Source: an uncultured Pseudomonadota bacterium (lineage in GTDB: Bacteria; Pseudomonadota; Gammaproteobacteria; Steroidobacterales; Steroidobacteraceae). Taken from it: a stretch of 64,000 bases of DNA. The stretch is from NCBI GenBank assembly GCA_946479515.1, contig CAMLGF010000001.1, forward strand, positions 62,001-126,000, given 5' to 3'. The notes under the pieces were generated by a model that did not search any database, was not told the DNA's origin, and saw nothing but the letters and a program-made list of their open reading frames with translations. Below, in pieces: positions 55,026 to 64,000 of this stretch (positions are counted from its first letter, which is position 1; every line of letters starts with the position of its first letter). Both the position numbers and the translations under genes were made by a program.

Positions 55026-56366
55026 TTATTCCAGCGGCTGGTCGTTGCCCTGCAGGCGCGATACCAGAGCCTTCAGGAACACGCGATTGAAGCGCAGCTG
55101 GCAGGCGGCCGATACCTGCTCCAGCAGGGTCGAGCTCACGCGCAGCACGGATACCGGCGTTTCGGCGCGTATGGTCGCGGTACGCCGGGCGCCGCGCACG
55201 TAGCTGGTCTCGCCGAAGCAGTCGCCGGAGTCCATGGCACCGAGCGTCTTGCCGTGCCGCTCGACCGTGCAGCGGCCATTGACCAGGATGTAGAAGCGGT
55301 CGTCCATCTCTCCTTCCTTGACGATCTCCTCGCCCGCCGGATAGTCGGTGAGCGTGCTGGCCCGCAGCACTTCCCAGATTTCGGCATGCGAGAACTCGTG
55401 GAAGAAGCGCAGCCGCCGCAGGACGTTGAACTGCTCCTGCTGGTCGACGCGCGCATTCTGCTCGCGCAGGCGCTGGTGCACCCGCGTGAGCTCGGCGGCG
55501 AAATCGGCGCCCGACTTCTGGCGTTTCTCCGGCAGCTTCTGCATGGCCGTGGCCACGATTTCCTCGAGCTCCTCCGGCACGTCCTTGCGCTGCGTGTGGA
55601 TGGGCGGCGGCGTGGCGTAGACGATCTGGTGCAGCAGCTTGACGAGATTGCCGGCGCGGAACGGCCGGATGCCCGTGAGCAGCTCGTACATCACCGCGCC
55701 GAGCGAGTACAGATCGGAGTGGTGCGTGAGCTCGAGGCTCTGCACCTGCTCGGGTGACATGTACGAGGGCGAGCCGGCGATGCCTTCGATGCGCGAGATC
55801 TCCGAATCGGCGATCAACGCGATGCCGAAGTCGATGATGCGCACGTCGGAATCCTGCGTCAGCATGATGTTCGACGGCTTGATGTCGCGGTGGATCACGC
55901 CGCGCGTGTGCGCGTAATGCAGCGCCTTGGCGCACTTGAACATGATTTCCACGACGTCGTCGATGCGCAGCAGATTGTCGGGGCGGCAATACGACGAGAG
56001 CGTGCGCGCGCCGTGCACGTGTTCGGTGACGATGTAGCAGCGCCCGTTCTCCTCACCCGCGTCGTAGATGGGCAGGATGTGCGGATGCTGCAGCATGCCG
56101 ACCATGTGGGCTTCCGACAGGAACATCTTGCGGGCGATCTTGGCGCGCTCGTCGCTCGCGTCCTGGTCCATGTTGTAGACCTTGATCGCGACGTCACGCC
56201 CGTAGTAGGAATCGTGAGATAGATAGACGGTGCCGGTGGAGCCGCGGCCCACCTCGTTGATGATTACATATTTACCGATGCGATCCGGAACGCGGTTCTC
56301 CAGGATCTTCTGCGCCTGAGCTTCGGTACCCGTACCGGTCCCGGTCGTTGTGGCTTGCAACGGCAT
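55026..56366 (-). CDS. Ser/Thr protein kinase with C-terminal cyclic-nucleotide-binding domain
   Basis: A 446-residue soluble kinase. The Hanks-type domain (~28-290) is complete: VGRGSTGTVYLS (Gly loop), VAIKVYN (Lys), HRDIKPSNIML, IDFGIAL and SPSYMSPEQV. A CAP-like domain (~310-440) follows, with phosphate-binding-cassette residues FGETSYVRGARRTATIRAET (FGE...RTA). cAMP or c-di-GMP could thus control kinase activity. No membrane helix or PASTA repeats. It is monocistronic, convergent with the porin operon and 88 bp downstream of thiL. Confidence 0.9.
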   Translation of the reverse strand: MPLQATTTGTGTGTEAQAQKILENRVPDRIGKYVIINEVGRGSTGTVYLSHDSYYGRDVAIKVYNMDQDASDERAKIARKMFLSEAHMVGMLQHPHILPIYDAGEENGRCYIVTEHVHGARTLSSYCRPDNLLRIDDVVEIMFKCAKALHYAHTRGVIHRDIKPSNIMLTQDSDVRIIDFGIALIADSEISRIEGIAGSPSYMSPEQVQSLELTHHSDLYSLGAVMYELLTGIRPFRAGNLVKLLHQIVYATPPPIHTQRKDVPEELEEIVATAMQKLPEKRQKSGADFAAELTRVHQRLREQNARVDQQEQFNVLRRLRFFHEFSHAEIWEVLRASTLTDYPAGEEIVKEGEMDDRFYILVNGRCTVERHGKTLGAMDSGDCFGETSYVRGARRTATIRAETPVSVLRVSSTLLEQVSAACQLRFNRVFLKALVSRLQGNDQPLE

Positions 56367-56454
56367 AATTGGCGGCAGAATAAAGCCGCGTGTCTGCGAC
56401 CGGTGTGACCCGTCTCCCGGATCATCGGCGGGCTCGTCGCGTGGCGGTGTATGC

Positions 56455-57426
56455 CTACGTGGCGAAGTGATCGAATCCGGAGCCCGAGAACTGCATCACA
56501 CCCCCGCGCGCCAGCACTCTGACGCCTTTGCCCGGCACCAGGCTGCCGATGCGCGTCACCGGACCGAGCCCGCGCGTAATGGCATGGTTCATCGCGCCGA
56601 GCCGCGCCAGCGGCACGGTGAACAGCAGTTCGTAATCCTCGCCACCCGTGAGTGCGTATTCGCGCGCCGCTTCGCGCCCGACGGCGCCCAGCAAGGCATC
56701 GGAGACCGGCAGTGCCGCCGCATCCAGCTCGGCGCCGCAGCCGCTGGCGGTGCAGAGTTTTTCCAGGTCGCCGCCGAGACCGTCGGAGACGTCGATGCAG
56801 GCGCTCGCCAGCCCTCGCAACCCAATGCCGATGTCGCAACGCGGCGTGGGGAACAGGAAGCGGTCGCGCAGGATCTGCGCGGACATGGCATCCGCGACGT
56901 GCAGTCTGCCCTGCTCCAGCGCAAGGCCGGCGGCGGAGTCGCCTGGCGAGCCGGACACGAACACCGCATCGCCCGGCTGCCCGCCCCTGCGCTCCAGCGC
57001 CACGCCGATGGGCGCGATACCGATCATCGTCACGGTGACACTCAACGGTCCGCGCGTGGTGTCGCCACCGATCAGCGCCACGCCGTGGCGGCGGCACAGG
57101 TCCCCTGCGGCCCGCGAGAATTGCGCCAGCCATTCCTCGTCGGGGTCTGGCAGGCTCAGCGCCAGCAATCCCCAGGCGGGGTCCGCGCCCATGGCTGCAA
57201 GGTCCGAGAGATTCACCGCGAAGGCGCGGTGGCCGACGGAGGCCGCCGGGGAACCGGGGGGGAAATGTACGCCTTCGACCAGGGAATCCGTGACCACCAC
57301 GAGCTCGCGCGAAGACGGCGGCATGACCACGGCGCCATCATCGCCCACGCCGATGCGCACGTCGCTGCGCTCGGCGCCGACGCGCGTGAAGTAGCGGGCG
57401 ATGAGTTCGAATTCGCCTTGGGCCAT
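56455..57426 (-). CDS. thiL: Thiamine-monophosphate kinase
   Basis: A 323-residue enzyme phosphorylating thiamine monophosphate to the active cofactor. Family motifs are GDDGAVV near residue 27, HFPPGSPAASVGHRAFAVNLSDLAAMGA near 50, GGDTTRGPL near 110 and DVSDGLGGDLEKLC near 205. ATG 57426 was chosen with GGA just upstream; an ATG six bases earlier is possible. NusB-thiL order is conserved in proteobacteria. Confidence 0.95.
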   Translation of the reverse strand: MAQGEFELIARYFTRVGAERSDVRIGVGDDGAVVMPPSSRELVVVTDSLVEGVHFPPGSPAASVGHRAFAVNLSDLAAMGADPAWGLLALSLPDPDEEWLAQFSRAAGDLCRRHGVALIGGDTTRGPLSVTVTMIGIAPIGVALERRGGQPGDAVFVSGSPGDSAAGLALEQGRLHVADAMSAQILRDRFLFPTPRCDIGIGLRGLASACIDVSDGLGGDLEKLCTASGCGAELDAAALPVSDALLGAVGREAAREYALTGGEDYELLFTVPLARLGAMNHAITRGLGPVTRIGSLVPGKGVRVLARGGVMQFSGSGFDHFAT

Positions 57427-57483
57427 GATCATCCAGGCGCTCGCGCGCCACTCCTGCGCCGCCGGATGGGCGCCGGTCTCGGG

Positions 57484-57927
57484 TCAGTGCTCGTGCCGGC
57501 GCAGGTCGCGCGCCGCGGCGTCCAGCACTGCGTTGACGAACTTGTGACTGTCGGTCGCGCCGAAGCGCTTGGCGAGACCCACCGCCTCATTGATGACCAC
57601 GCGGAAGGGCACGTCGGGCGAGGAACGCAACTCGTGCGCGCCGACCCAGAGCACCGCGCGCTCGACCGGATCGAGCTCTTCGGGCTTGCGGTCCATCCAG
57701 GCCGCGAGCGCGCCATCGAGCGCCTCGCGGTGCGAGCAGATCTCGGTGACCATCCGATTGAAGTAGCCCCGATCGGCCTTGCGCATGTCCTCATCGGCCG
57801 CGAATTCATTGACCACGTCCTGCCAGGGACTGGCGTTGATCTGCCAGCGATACAGCGCCTGCATGGCGAGCTTGCGCGCCACGGCGCGCCGCGCCGATGC
57901 GGGATTGATCCCCGGCCCGCGGCTCAC
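57484..57927 (-). CDS. nusB: Transcription antitermination protein NusB
   Basis: A 147-residue all-helical RNA-binding protein of the rRNA antitermination complex, acting with NusE/S10. Family elements are ARRKLAMQALYRWQ-like ARKLAMQALYRWQ near residue 17, LDPVERAVLWVGAHEL near 85 and VVINEAVGLAKRFGATDSHKFVNAVLD near 108. GTG 57927 overlaps the ribH stop (GTGA). Confidence 0.95.
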   Translation of the reverse strand: MSRGPGINPASARRAVARKLAMQALYRWQINASPWQDVVNEFAADEDMRKADRGYFNRMVTEICSHREALDGALAAWMDRKPEELDPVERAVLWVGAHELRSSPDVPFRVVINEAVGLAKRFGATDSHKFVNAVLDAAARDLRRHEH

Positions 57928-58454
57928 TTGCGCACCCGCCGCGTCCGGCGCGGTGGCGACTCCGCAGGCTGCCGCTTCCGCGGCGCCGGCGAGCGCAGCA
58001 GCTGGATCATTTCGAGCGCGGCCTCCAGCGATTCGCGGCCCTTGTTCATGCGCGCCGGGTCGGCACGCTCCTCGGCCTGCGCCAGGGTTTCAGTGGTCAG
58101 CACGCCGAAGACCACCGGTACGCCGGTCGCAAGGCCCGCGTCCATGAGGCCGCGCGCGCATTCACCCGCGACGTAGTCGAAATGGGGCGTGTCGCCGCGG
58201 ATCACGCAACCCAGTGCAACGACGGCGTCCACCGCCCCGCTGGCGGCGAACATCTTGGCCGCCAGAGGTAGTTCGAAGGCGCCGGGCACGCGCTCCACCA
58301 GCAGGCCCGCCTCGCGGCCGCCGTGAGCGTTCCAGGCCTGGCGCGCGCCGTCGATGAGCCGATCCACGAGCGTGGCGTTGAATCGCGCGGCCACGATGGC
58401 CACGCGCGAGCGGCCGGCGTCGAACCGTCGGGAAAAAGGGAGTGATCCGGTCAT
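57924..58454 (-). CDS. ribH: 6,7-dimethyl-8-ribityllumazine synthase
   Basis: A 176-residue lumazine synthase, penultimate enzyme of riboflavin synthesis. Substrate motifs are IVAARFNATLVDRLIDGA, VPGAFELPLAAK, ALGCVIRGDTPHFDYVA (catalytic His near residue 92) and FGVLTTETLAQAEERA. A basic tail of about 20 residues (rich in Arg, Lys and Pro) extends beyond the usual end. It is coupled to nusB and 48 bp after ribBX. Confidence 0.95.
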   Translation of the reverse strand: MTGSLPFSRRFDAGRSRVAIVAARFNATLVDRLIDGARQAWNAHGGREAGLLVERVPGAFELPLAAKMFAASGAVDAVVALGCVIRGDTPHFDYVAGECARGLMDAGLATGVPVVFGVLTTETLAQAEERADPARMNKGRESLEAALEMIQLLRSPAPRKRQPAESPPRRTRRVRK

Positions 58455-58502
58455 GAGGGCGCGAAGTATACGGAGCCGGGGCTCGCCGGCCTACTCGCCT
58501 GC

Positions 58503-59621
58503 CTAATTGGCCACGTATCCGGTGATCTCCAGTCCGAAAGCGGAAATACCCTGCAATTGCTTGGGTGCCGACAGCACCTGCATGCGCGTGACGCCCAGGT
58601 CCTTGAGAATCTGCGCGCCGATGCCGTAGGTGCGCAGCACCTGCGGCGGCGCCGACGAGGCGGGCTTGCCGGTATTCGGGCTCACCTTCTGATTCAGGGC
58701 CGCCACCGCATCGGCCAGCTCGCGCGGCGAGCTGTTGTCACGCAGCACGATCACCACGCCCGTGCCGGCCTCGGCGATGCGCTGCAGGGCATCGCGCAGC
58801 GTCCACGTGCGGCCCGGCTCGCGCAGGCCGATGAGATCGCTGAGGGTGTCGATGGGGTGCACGCGCACCAGCGGCGAATCGACCGCGTCCAGCCGGCCGC
58901 GCACCAGCGCGAGATGCACGTCCTTGTGCACGTGGTCCTCATAGGCCATCAGCCGGAACGGACCGAACTCGGTCTGCACGTCCTGTTCGGCGATGCGCTC
59001 CACGGTGCGCTCCTGGCGCAGGCGGTAACGGATCAGGTCGGCAATCGTGCCGATCTTGAGTCCATGCCGTTCGGCGAATGCCTCGAGATCGGGGCGGCGC
59101 GCCATGGTGCCGTCGTCGTTCATGATCTCGACGATCACGGCCGAGGGATCCAGCCCGGCAAGCCCCACCAGATCGCAACCCGCCTCGGTGTGACCCGCGC
59201 GTGTCAGTACGCCGCCGGGCTGTGCCATGACGGGAAAAATGTGCCCCGGCTGCCGCAGATGTTCCGGGCGGGCGTCGGGCGCCACCGCGGTGAGCACCGT
59301 GTGCGCGCGGTCGTGCGCGGAGATGCCGGTGGTCACGCCTTCGGCCGCTTCGATGGACAGCGTGAAATTCGTGCGATGTTCGCGATGCGTCTCGCTGACC
59401 ATGAGCGGCAACCGCAACTGGCGACAACGCTCGGCGGTCAACGTGAGGCAGATGAGTCCACGACCGAATCGCGCCATGAAATTGATGTCCGCGGCCGTCA
59501 CCTTCTGCGCGGCCATCACCAGGTCGCCCTCGTTTTCGCGATCCTCGTCATCCATGATCACGACCATGCGGCCCGCGGCGAGCTCGGCGAGGATTTCTTC
59601 GATGCTGTTCAGCGGTTTCAT
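58503..59621 (-). CDS. ribB: 3,4-dihydroxy-2-butanone-4-phosphate synthase with degenerate RibA-like domain (RibBX type)
   Basis: A 372-residue fusion. Residues 1-~200 are an intact RibB domain: DDEDRENEGDLVMAAQ, GLICLTL, TNFTLSIEA, and RAGHTEAGCDLVGLAG. The C-terminal half aligns with GTP cyclohydrolase II (from FGPFRLMAY onward), but the zinc-binding GSLRCDCG motif and the following catalytic residues are missing (LVRVHPIDTLSDLIGLREP). It is therefore probably only a DHBP synthase; a separate ribA should exist elsewhere. ATG 59621 overlaps the ribE stop (ATGA). Confidence 0.92.
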   Translation of the reverse strand: MKPLNSIEEILAELAAGRMVVIMDDEDRENEGDLVMAAQKVTAADINFMARFGRGLICLTLTAERCRQLRLPLMVSETHREHRTNFTLSIEAAEGVTTGISAHDRAHTVLTAVAPDARPEHLRQPGHIFPVMAQPGGVLTRAGHTEAGCDLVGLAGLDPSAVIVEIMNDDGTMARRPDLEAFAERHGLKIGTIADLIRYRLRQERTVERIAEQDVQTEFGPFRLMAYEDHVHKDVHLALVRGRLDAVDSPLVRVHPIDTLSDLIGLREPGRTWTLRDALQRIAEAGTGVVIVLRDNSSPRELADAVAALNQKVSPNTGKPASSAPPQVLRTYGIGAQILKDLGVTRMQVLSAPKQLQGISAFGLEITGYVAN

Positions 59622-60229
59622 GGGATCTCGGATTGCAGGCGCTCCACGTAGCGCGCCAACAGGTCTATTTCAAGATTGAGGCGCGCGCCGGGCGCGAGCG
59701 CACCCAGCGTGGTCACCGCCAGCGTGTGGGGAATGAGATTGATCGCGAACTTCGCGCCGTCCACCTCGTTCACCGTCAGGCTCACGCCATCCAGCGTGAC
59801 CGAGCCCTTGCGCGCGATGTAGCGCGCGAGTTCGCGCGGCGCCGAGAGCTGCACGCGCAAGGAACGTGCATCCGCGGCCGTGGCGAGCACTTCGGCGACG
59901 CCGTCCACGTGGCCCGAGACCCAGTGACCGCCGAGGCTGTCGCCGGCACGCAGCGCCGGTTCGAGATTCACGCGCGCGCCGGCCCGCTTGGCACCCAGCG
60001 TGGTGACGTTCAGCGTTTCCACGGATACATCGGCGAGGAAGCTGGTTGCCAGGCGCTCGGCCACCGTGAGACAGACGCCATCGACACTGATGCTCTCGCC
60101 GAGACCCAACCTGTCGGGCGGAATTGCCGTGAACGCGATCTCCAGCCGGCAATCCCGTGCGCCGCCCGCGCCGTTGCGCGGCTCGACGCGGCGGAGCTCA
60201 CCGATTTCCTGAATGATTCCGGTGAACAT
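59618..60229 (-). CDS. ribE: Riboflavin synthase alpha subunit
   Basis: A 203-residue enzyme with two homologous beta-barrel lumazine-binding repeats. The N-terminal MFTGIIQEIGEL is diagnostic. Repeat 1 has ESISVDGVCLTVAER and repeat 2 KGSVTLDGVSLTVNEVDG, with GGHWVSGHVDG between them. It lies 3 bp after ribD and overlaps ribBX. Confidence 0.96.
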   Translation of the reverse strand: MFTGIIQEIGELRRVEPRNGAGGARDCRLEIAFTAIPPDRLGLGESISVDGVCLTVAERLATSFLADVSVETLNVTTLGAKRAGARVNLEPALRAGDSLGGHWVSGHVDGVAEVLATAADARSLRVQLSAPRELARYIARKGSVTLDGVSLTVNEVDGAKFAINLIPHTLAVTTLGALAPGARLNLEIDLLARYVERLQSEIP

Positions 60230-60232
60230 GTC

Positions 60233-61333
60233 TCAGTCTCCGCCGCGTGGCTGCGGGCGCAGCCGCAGCCGCAGATCCGGACCGGTCGCCTGGCACTCGA
60301 GCAGCGCGAACCCTGGCGCGGTTTCCAGGCGCGTGAGTCGCGGCAACGCCGCCAGAGGCCGCGCCTGCGGCCCGAGCAGCCGGGGCGCGAGATACAGCAG
60401 CCATTCATCCACCAGGCCCGCCGCGAGCATCGCGCCCGACAGACGGGGTCCGGCCTCCACCAGGACTTCGTTGGCGCCGAGCTCGGCCAGTCGCGCGAAC
60501 ACCCGTCGCATGTCGAGATGCGAACGCAGCGTGCGCACCGTCTCGATGCGCGCGGCTGCGAGCCGGTCGCCGCGCGGCCGGGTCCGGGTTGCCGCCGTGA
60601 ACAGCAGCACCTCGCCCGGCGCTGCGAATATGCGCGCCGACTTCTTCACGCGGCGACGGCGGTCCAGGACCACCCGCAGGGGCTGGCGCGCGCCCGCGGC
60701 GCGCACGTCGAGGCGCGGATCGTCCGCGATCACGGTTTCGGCGCTGGTCAGCACCGCCGAGCTGCGCGCGCGCCAGTACTGCACGTCGGCGCGCGCCGCC
60801 TCGCTGGTGATCCACTTGCTCTGGCCGTTGGCGAGCGCCGTGCGGCCATCGATGCTGGCCGCCGACTTGAGCCGGACGAACGGCCGCCCCGCCTGCATCC
60901 GCAACAGGAAACCGGCATTGAGCTCGGCGGCTTCGCGCGCCAGCAGGCCCGCCTCCACTTTCACTCCCGCCGCGCGCAGTAGTTTGGCGCCGCCGCCATT
61001 GACGCGCGGGTTCGGATCGGCGATGGCGTACACCACGCGCCGTACGCCGGCGGTCAGCAGCGCGTCCGCGCAGGGCGGCGTGCGGCCCTGGTGGCAGCAG
61101 GGCTCGAGCGTCACATACGCGGTGGCGCCGCGCGCGCGTTCGCCGGCGCTGCGAATTGCGATGGGTTCGGCGTGCGGCTCGCCGGCGCGCTCGTGCCAGC
61201 CCTCGCCGACGATCTGCTGGTCGCGCGTCAGCACCGCGCCCACGCGCGGATTGGGATGCGTGCTGAAGACGCCGCGTTCGGCAAGCTCGAGGGCACGACG
61301 CATGGCCATTTCATCGAAGGCGCTGAACTTCAC
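60233..61333 (-). CDS. ribD: Bifunctional diaminohydroxyphosphoribosylaminopyrimidine deaminase/reductase
   Basis: A 366-residue riboflavin enzyme. The N-terminal deaminase domain (~1-145) has zinc ligands in [11 protein letters not shown] and [16 protein letters not shown]. The C-terminal reductase (~147-360) has [17 protein letters not shown] and [16 protein letters not shown] 61333 overlaps the nrdR stop (GTGA). First riboflavin gene of nrdR-ribD-ribE-ribBX-ribH-nusB-thiL. Confidence 0.96.
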   Translation of the reverse strand: MKFSAFDEMAMRRALELAERGVFSTHPNPRVGAVLTRDQQIVGEGWHERAGEPHAEPIAIRSAGERARGATAYVTLEPCCHQGRTPPCADALLTAGVRRVVYAIADPNPRVNGGGAKLLRAAGVKVEAGLLAREAAELNAGFLLRMQAGRPFVRLKSAASIDGRTALANGQSKWITSEAARADVQYWRARSSAVLTSAETVIADDPRLDVRAAGARQPLRVVLDRRRRVKKSARIFAAPGEVLLFTAATRTRPRGDRLAAARIETVRTLRSHLDMRRVFARLAELGANEVLVEAGPRLSGAMLAAGLVDEWLLYLAPRLLGPQARPLAALPRLTRLETAPGFALLECQATGPDLRLRLRPQPRGGD

Positions 61334-61863
61334 GGCCCCGCCCTGCCCTTGCGGGCCTTCGGCGATTCGCCCGGCAGCAGTTCCAGCTGCCCCTCGCTGG
61401 GCAGTCGGCCGCGCCGGTGGCTCAGGCGGTCCACCTCCTCGCGAAAGGCCTCGACGTCCTGAAAATGCCGGTAAACGGATGCGTAGCGGACGTAGGCGAC
61501 CTCATCCAGTTTGTGCAACTCTTCCATGACGATTTCACCGATCTGCCGCGAGGTCACCTCGCGCTCGCCCAGGCCGCGCAGCTTGCGGGTGATGTGCCCC
61601 ACGGCCTCCTCGATGGACTCGCCGCTCACCGGCCGCTTCTCCAGTGCCTTGGCGAGGCCGCCGCGCAGCTTGCTCTCGTCGAAGGGCACGCGCCGCTGGT
61701 CGCTCTTGATGACCATGGGCATCACCAGCTCGGCGGTCTCGAACGTGGTGAAGCGCTCGCCGCACGCCAGGCATTCGCGGCGACGGCGGATCTGCGAACC
61801 CTCGGCTGCCAGGCGCGAGTCGTTCACCTTGGTCTCCGGGTGCGCGCAGAAGGGGCAGTACAT
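61330..61863 (-). CDS. nrdR: Transcriptional repressor NrdR
   Basis: A 177-residue repressor of ribonucleotide reductase genes that senses ATP/dATP. The N-terminal zinc ribbon is [17 protein letters not shown]...[15 protein letters not shown], and an ATP-cone follows ([20 protein letters not shown]). The length is a little over the usual ~150-160 because of a C-terminal tail. The glyA-nrdR-ribD order is typical of proteobacteria. Confidence 0.96.
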   Translation of the reverse strand: MYCPFCAHPETKVNDSRLAAEGSQIRRRRECLACGERFTTFETAELVMPMVIKSDQRRVPFDESKLRGGLAKALEKRPVSGESIEEAVGHITRKLRGLGEREVTSRQIGEIVMEELHKLDEVAYVRYASVYRHFQDVEAFREEVDRLSHRRGRLPSEGQLELLPGESPKARKGRAGP

Positions 61864-61916
61864 GACCCGACCCGGACTACGCCCGTCGCGAGCCCCCGGT
61901 CAGGCGCCCCGTGACA

Positions 61917-63173
61917 TCAGGGGCCATACACCGGGTACCGGCGACAGAGTTCGGCGACCTGCGCGCGCGTCTTCTCGATGGCGGTGTCACTGCCGTTGGC
62001 ATCGAGCACGTCGGCGATCCAGTCGGCGACCTGCTCGAACTCGCGCTCCTTGAAGCCGCGCGTGGTGCCGGCCGGCGTACCGATGCGAATGCCGCTGGTC
62101 ACCATCGGCGGACGGGGATCGTTGGGCACGGCGTTCTTGTTCACCGTGATGTGCGCCTTGCCGAGCGCCGCGTCGGCGTCCTTGCCGGTGATTTCCTTGT
62201 TGGACAGGTCCAACAGGAACAGATGATTGTCGGTGCCGCCGCAGACGATCTTGTAGTTGCGCTGGATGAGCCGCGCGCACATCGCGCGCGCGTTCGCGAC
62301 CACCTGCTTCTGATAGTCCTTGAACTCCGGCTGCAGCGCCTCGAGGAAGGCCACCGCCTTGGCGGCGATGACGTGCATCAGTGGCCCGCCCTGGGTTCCC
62401 GGGAACACCAGGGAATTGAACTTCTTGGTCAGCGCTTCGTTGGCGCGCGCCAGGATCATGCCGCCGCGCGGTCCGCGCAGCGTCTTGTGGGTGGTGGTGG
62501 TGACCACGTCGGCATACGGCACGGGGTTCGGATACACGCCCGCGGCCACGAGACCCGCGACGTGCGCCATGTCGACCATCAGGTACGCCCCCACCGAGTC
62601 GGCGATCTCGCGGAACCGCTTGAAATCGAGCACGCGCGAATAGGCGGAGAAGCCGGCGACGACCATCTTCGGCTTCTCGGCCAGCGCCTGCGCGGCCAGC
62701 GCGTCGTAGTCGATCTCGCCGTTGTCCGGCCGGATGCCGTATTGCACCGCGCGGAAGATCTTGCCCGAGAAGTTCACCTTGGCGCCGTGCGTGAGATGGC
62801 CGCCATGGTCGAGGCTCATGCCGAGGATGGTGTCGCCCGGATTGATCAGCGCGAGGTAGGCGGCCGCATTGGCCTGACTACCCGAGTGCGGCTGCACGTT
62901 GGCGTAATCTGCGCCAAACAACTTCTTGGCGCGGTCGATGGCCAGCTGCTCGGCCACGTCCACGAACTCGCAACCGCCGTAGTAACGCTTCCCCGGATAG
63001 CCCTCGGCGTACTTGTTCGTGAGCACCGAACCCTGGGCCTCGAGCACGCGCGGGCTGGCGTAGTTCTCCGAGGCGATCAGTTCGATGTGATCTTCCTGGC
63101 GCTGCCGTTCGTTCCTGAGGGCTTGGTCGAGCTCGGGGTCAAAGCCACCGATGGTCATCGCGGTTCGAAACAT
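61917..63173 (-). CDS. glyA: Serine hydroxymethyltransferase
   Basis: A 418-residue PLP enzyme converting serine and tetrahydrofolate to glycine and 5,10-methylenetetrahydrofolate. Signatures are [35 protein letters not shown], and the PLP-Lys motif [16 protein letters not shown] near residue 230. ATG 63173 was chosen; an internal ATG at 63158 also exists. It precedes nrdR by 53 bp. Confidence 0.97.
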   Translation of the reverse strand: MFRTAMTIGGFDPELDQALRNERQRQEDHIELIASENYASPRVLEAQGSVLTNKYAEGYPGKRYYGGCEFVDVAEQLAIDRAKKLFGADYANVQPHSGSQANAAAYLALINPGDTILGMSLDHGGHLTHGAKVNFSGKIFRAVQYGIRPDNGEIDYDALAAQALAEKPKMVVAGFSAYSRVLDFKRFREIADSVGAYLMVDMAHVAGLVAAGVYPNPVPYADVVTTTTHKTLRGPRGGMILARANEALTKKFNSLVFPGTQGGPLMHVIAAKAVAFLEALQPEFKDYQKQVVANARAMCARLIQRNYKIVCGGTDNHLFLLDLSNKEITGKDADAALGKAHITVNKNAVPNDPRPPMVTSGIRIGTPAGTTRGFKEREFEQVADWIADVLDANGSDTAIEKTRAQVAELCRRYPVYGP

Positions 63174-63206
63174 GGAGGGGCCTCGCGGGTCGTCCGGGGG
63201 CCGCGA

Positions 63207-63235
63207 ATTGTAAAGGGGATGGCCCGGACTGTCGC
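63207..63235 (-). promoter_or_regulatory. Probable glyA promoter
   Basis: On the minus strand GCGACA (63230-63235) and TACAAT (63207-63212) are separated by 17 bp, 33 bp upstream of the glyA start. The -10 is one base from consensus. Confidence 0.5.
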
Positions 63236-63328
63236 GCCGGCGCGAACCCTGGCGGCCGCGAGCGCGGCAGTACACGGGAATTGTCGGTATCCGGTCGACG
63301 GCACCGGCAACCGGGCACGCTCTTCATG

Positions 63329-64000
63329 CTAGAGCAGGCCCTGCACCACTCCCGTCCAGGCCTGGGCCAGGTTGATACGGTTGTAGCCGCCACCACCGGT
63401 TCCGAGCACCCGTCCATGCCCCAACGCGTCTGCCAGCTGGGACAGGTCACGAGCGGCCCGCTGGTGAGTCGCCGCCGAATACCGCATGTGCGTGATGGGG
63501 TCGCCCTCGATACTGTCTGCGCCGGCCTGCAGCAGGATGAACTCCGGCTCGAACTTGCGCAGGTGTGCCAGCACCCGCGGCCAGACGGCGTCGAACGCCG
63601 CGTCGTCCGCGCCCGGCGCCATCGGAATGTTGAGCTTGGAACCCGCAGCGGCTCCGCTGCCGATCTCCTCGGCCCGGCCGGTGCCGGGATACAGGTACCG
63701 GCCGTCTTCGTGAATGTCCGCGAAAATGAGCCCCGGGTCGCTCTCGAAACCGTAGTACACGCCGTCGCCATGATGGGCATCGATGTCGACGTAGGCAATG
63801 CGCCTCAAGCCATGCTTCAGGCGCAGCAGCTCCGCCGCCACGCCGCAGTCATTGAACACGCAGAAGCCCGCGGCGCCGTCGCGCGCGGCGTGATGCAGCC
63901 CGGCGATGGGAACGAAGGCGCGTCGCGCGCGGCCCGCCATGATTTCCTCGGCGGCGAGCACGGTGGCACCCACCACGTCGGCGGCGGCTTCGTACACGCC
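63329..64000 (-). CDS. Histone deacetylase family protein, 5' end outside the window
   Basis: The C-terminal 223 residues of an AcuC/HDAC-like zinc amidohydrolase; the gene runs off the window end. Zinc and catalytic residues are present: LHHAARDGAAGFCVFND (His pair), AYVDIDAHHGDGVYYGF (Asp and His), and QAGADSIEGDP (Asp) before the Tyr-containing GTGGGGYN. Bacterial members deacetylate acetyl-lysine proteins such as acetyl-CoA synthetase, or acetylpolyamines; the substrate is not deducible. Transcribed toward glyA, 155 bp apart. Confidence 0.9.
   Translation of the reverse strand, partial: GVYEAAADVVGATVLAAEEIMAGRARRAFVPIAGLHHAARDGAAGFCVFNDCGVAAELLRLKHGLRRIAYVDIDAHHGDGVYYGFESDPGLIFADIHEDGRYLYPGTGRAEEIGSGAAAGSKLNIPMAPGADDAAFDAVWPRVLAHLRKFEPEFILLQAGADSIEGDPITHMRYSAATHQRAARDLSQLADALGHGRVLGTGGGGYNRINLAQAWTGVVQGLL

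Noticed and set aside
58503..59621. Bifunctional RibBA with GTP cyclohydrolase II activity
   Set aside because: The zinc-binding cysteines of RibA are missing.

Overview
The window is a GC-rich, densely coded gammaproteobacterial chromosome segment. The block asd-fimV-truA-accD-folC-dedD-cvpA-purF, the pairs cysS/gltX and parC/parE, MiaE and a FimX-like protein point to a free-living gammaproteobacterium near the Xanthomonadales/Nevskiales/Steroidobacterales. The exact taxon cannot be fixed from the sequence. I saw no CRISPR array, insertion sequence, prophage or rRNA. Two to five genes at a time are joined by ATGA/GTGA overlaps, and GTG starts are frequent.

Layout. 1-8.0 kb: five tRNA genes (Leu, Lys, and a Pro-Arg-His cluster), a Trm112-like protein next to a methyltransferase-kinase fusion, and a rhamnogalacturonan (pectin) use cluster lying between the Lys and His tRNA genes. 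8-21.5 kb: cysS, gltX, ppiA-like, lpxH, miaE coupled to a receiver-kinase fusion, glycerate kinase, then purF-cvpA-dedD-folC-accD-truA. 21.5-31 kb: fimV, asd, aroC, prmB, then on the plus strand a SCO1 protein, psd, epmA and msrC, facing efp. 31-43.6 kb: a FimX-like signalling protein, an isoaspartyl peptidase, a LysE exporter, parC/parE, an ECF sigma factor with a membrane partner opposite a DUF6249 protein, and a rubrerythrin/FeS/DUF3501 operon. 43.7-50.6 kb: xseB-ispA-dxs and folE2, separated by a compositionally different 2.8 kb segment (Wzi-like outer-membrane protein and a glycosyltransferase) bounded by an imperfect 28-bp direct repeat of the dxs 3' end. 50.6-55 kb: an unusual operon of a cupredoxin-like protein, an outer-membrane barrel, a ModA-like binding protein and an OprO/P-type porin. 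55-64 kb: a kinase with a cyclic-nucleotide-binding domain, then nrdR-ribD-ribE-ribBX-ribH-nusB-thiL, glyA and a truncated histone-deacetylase-like gene.

Most of the window is housekeeping: translation, riboflavin, folate, isoprenoid, purine and lipid synthesis, DNA topology and pilus polarity. The accessory parts most worth following are the segment between dxs and folE2, the cupredoxin/barrel/ModA/porin operon, the three kinase-like fusions, and short operator-like palindromes or phased repeats upstream of the pectin cluster, the sigma factor, rubrerythrin and dxs.
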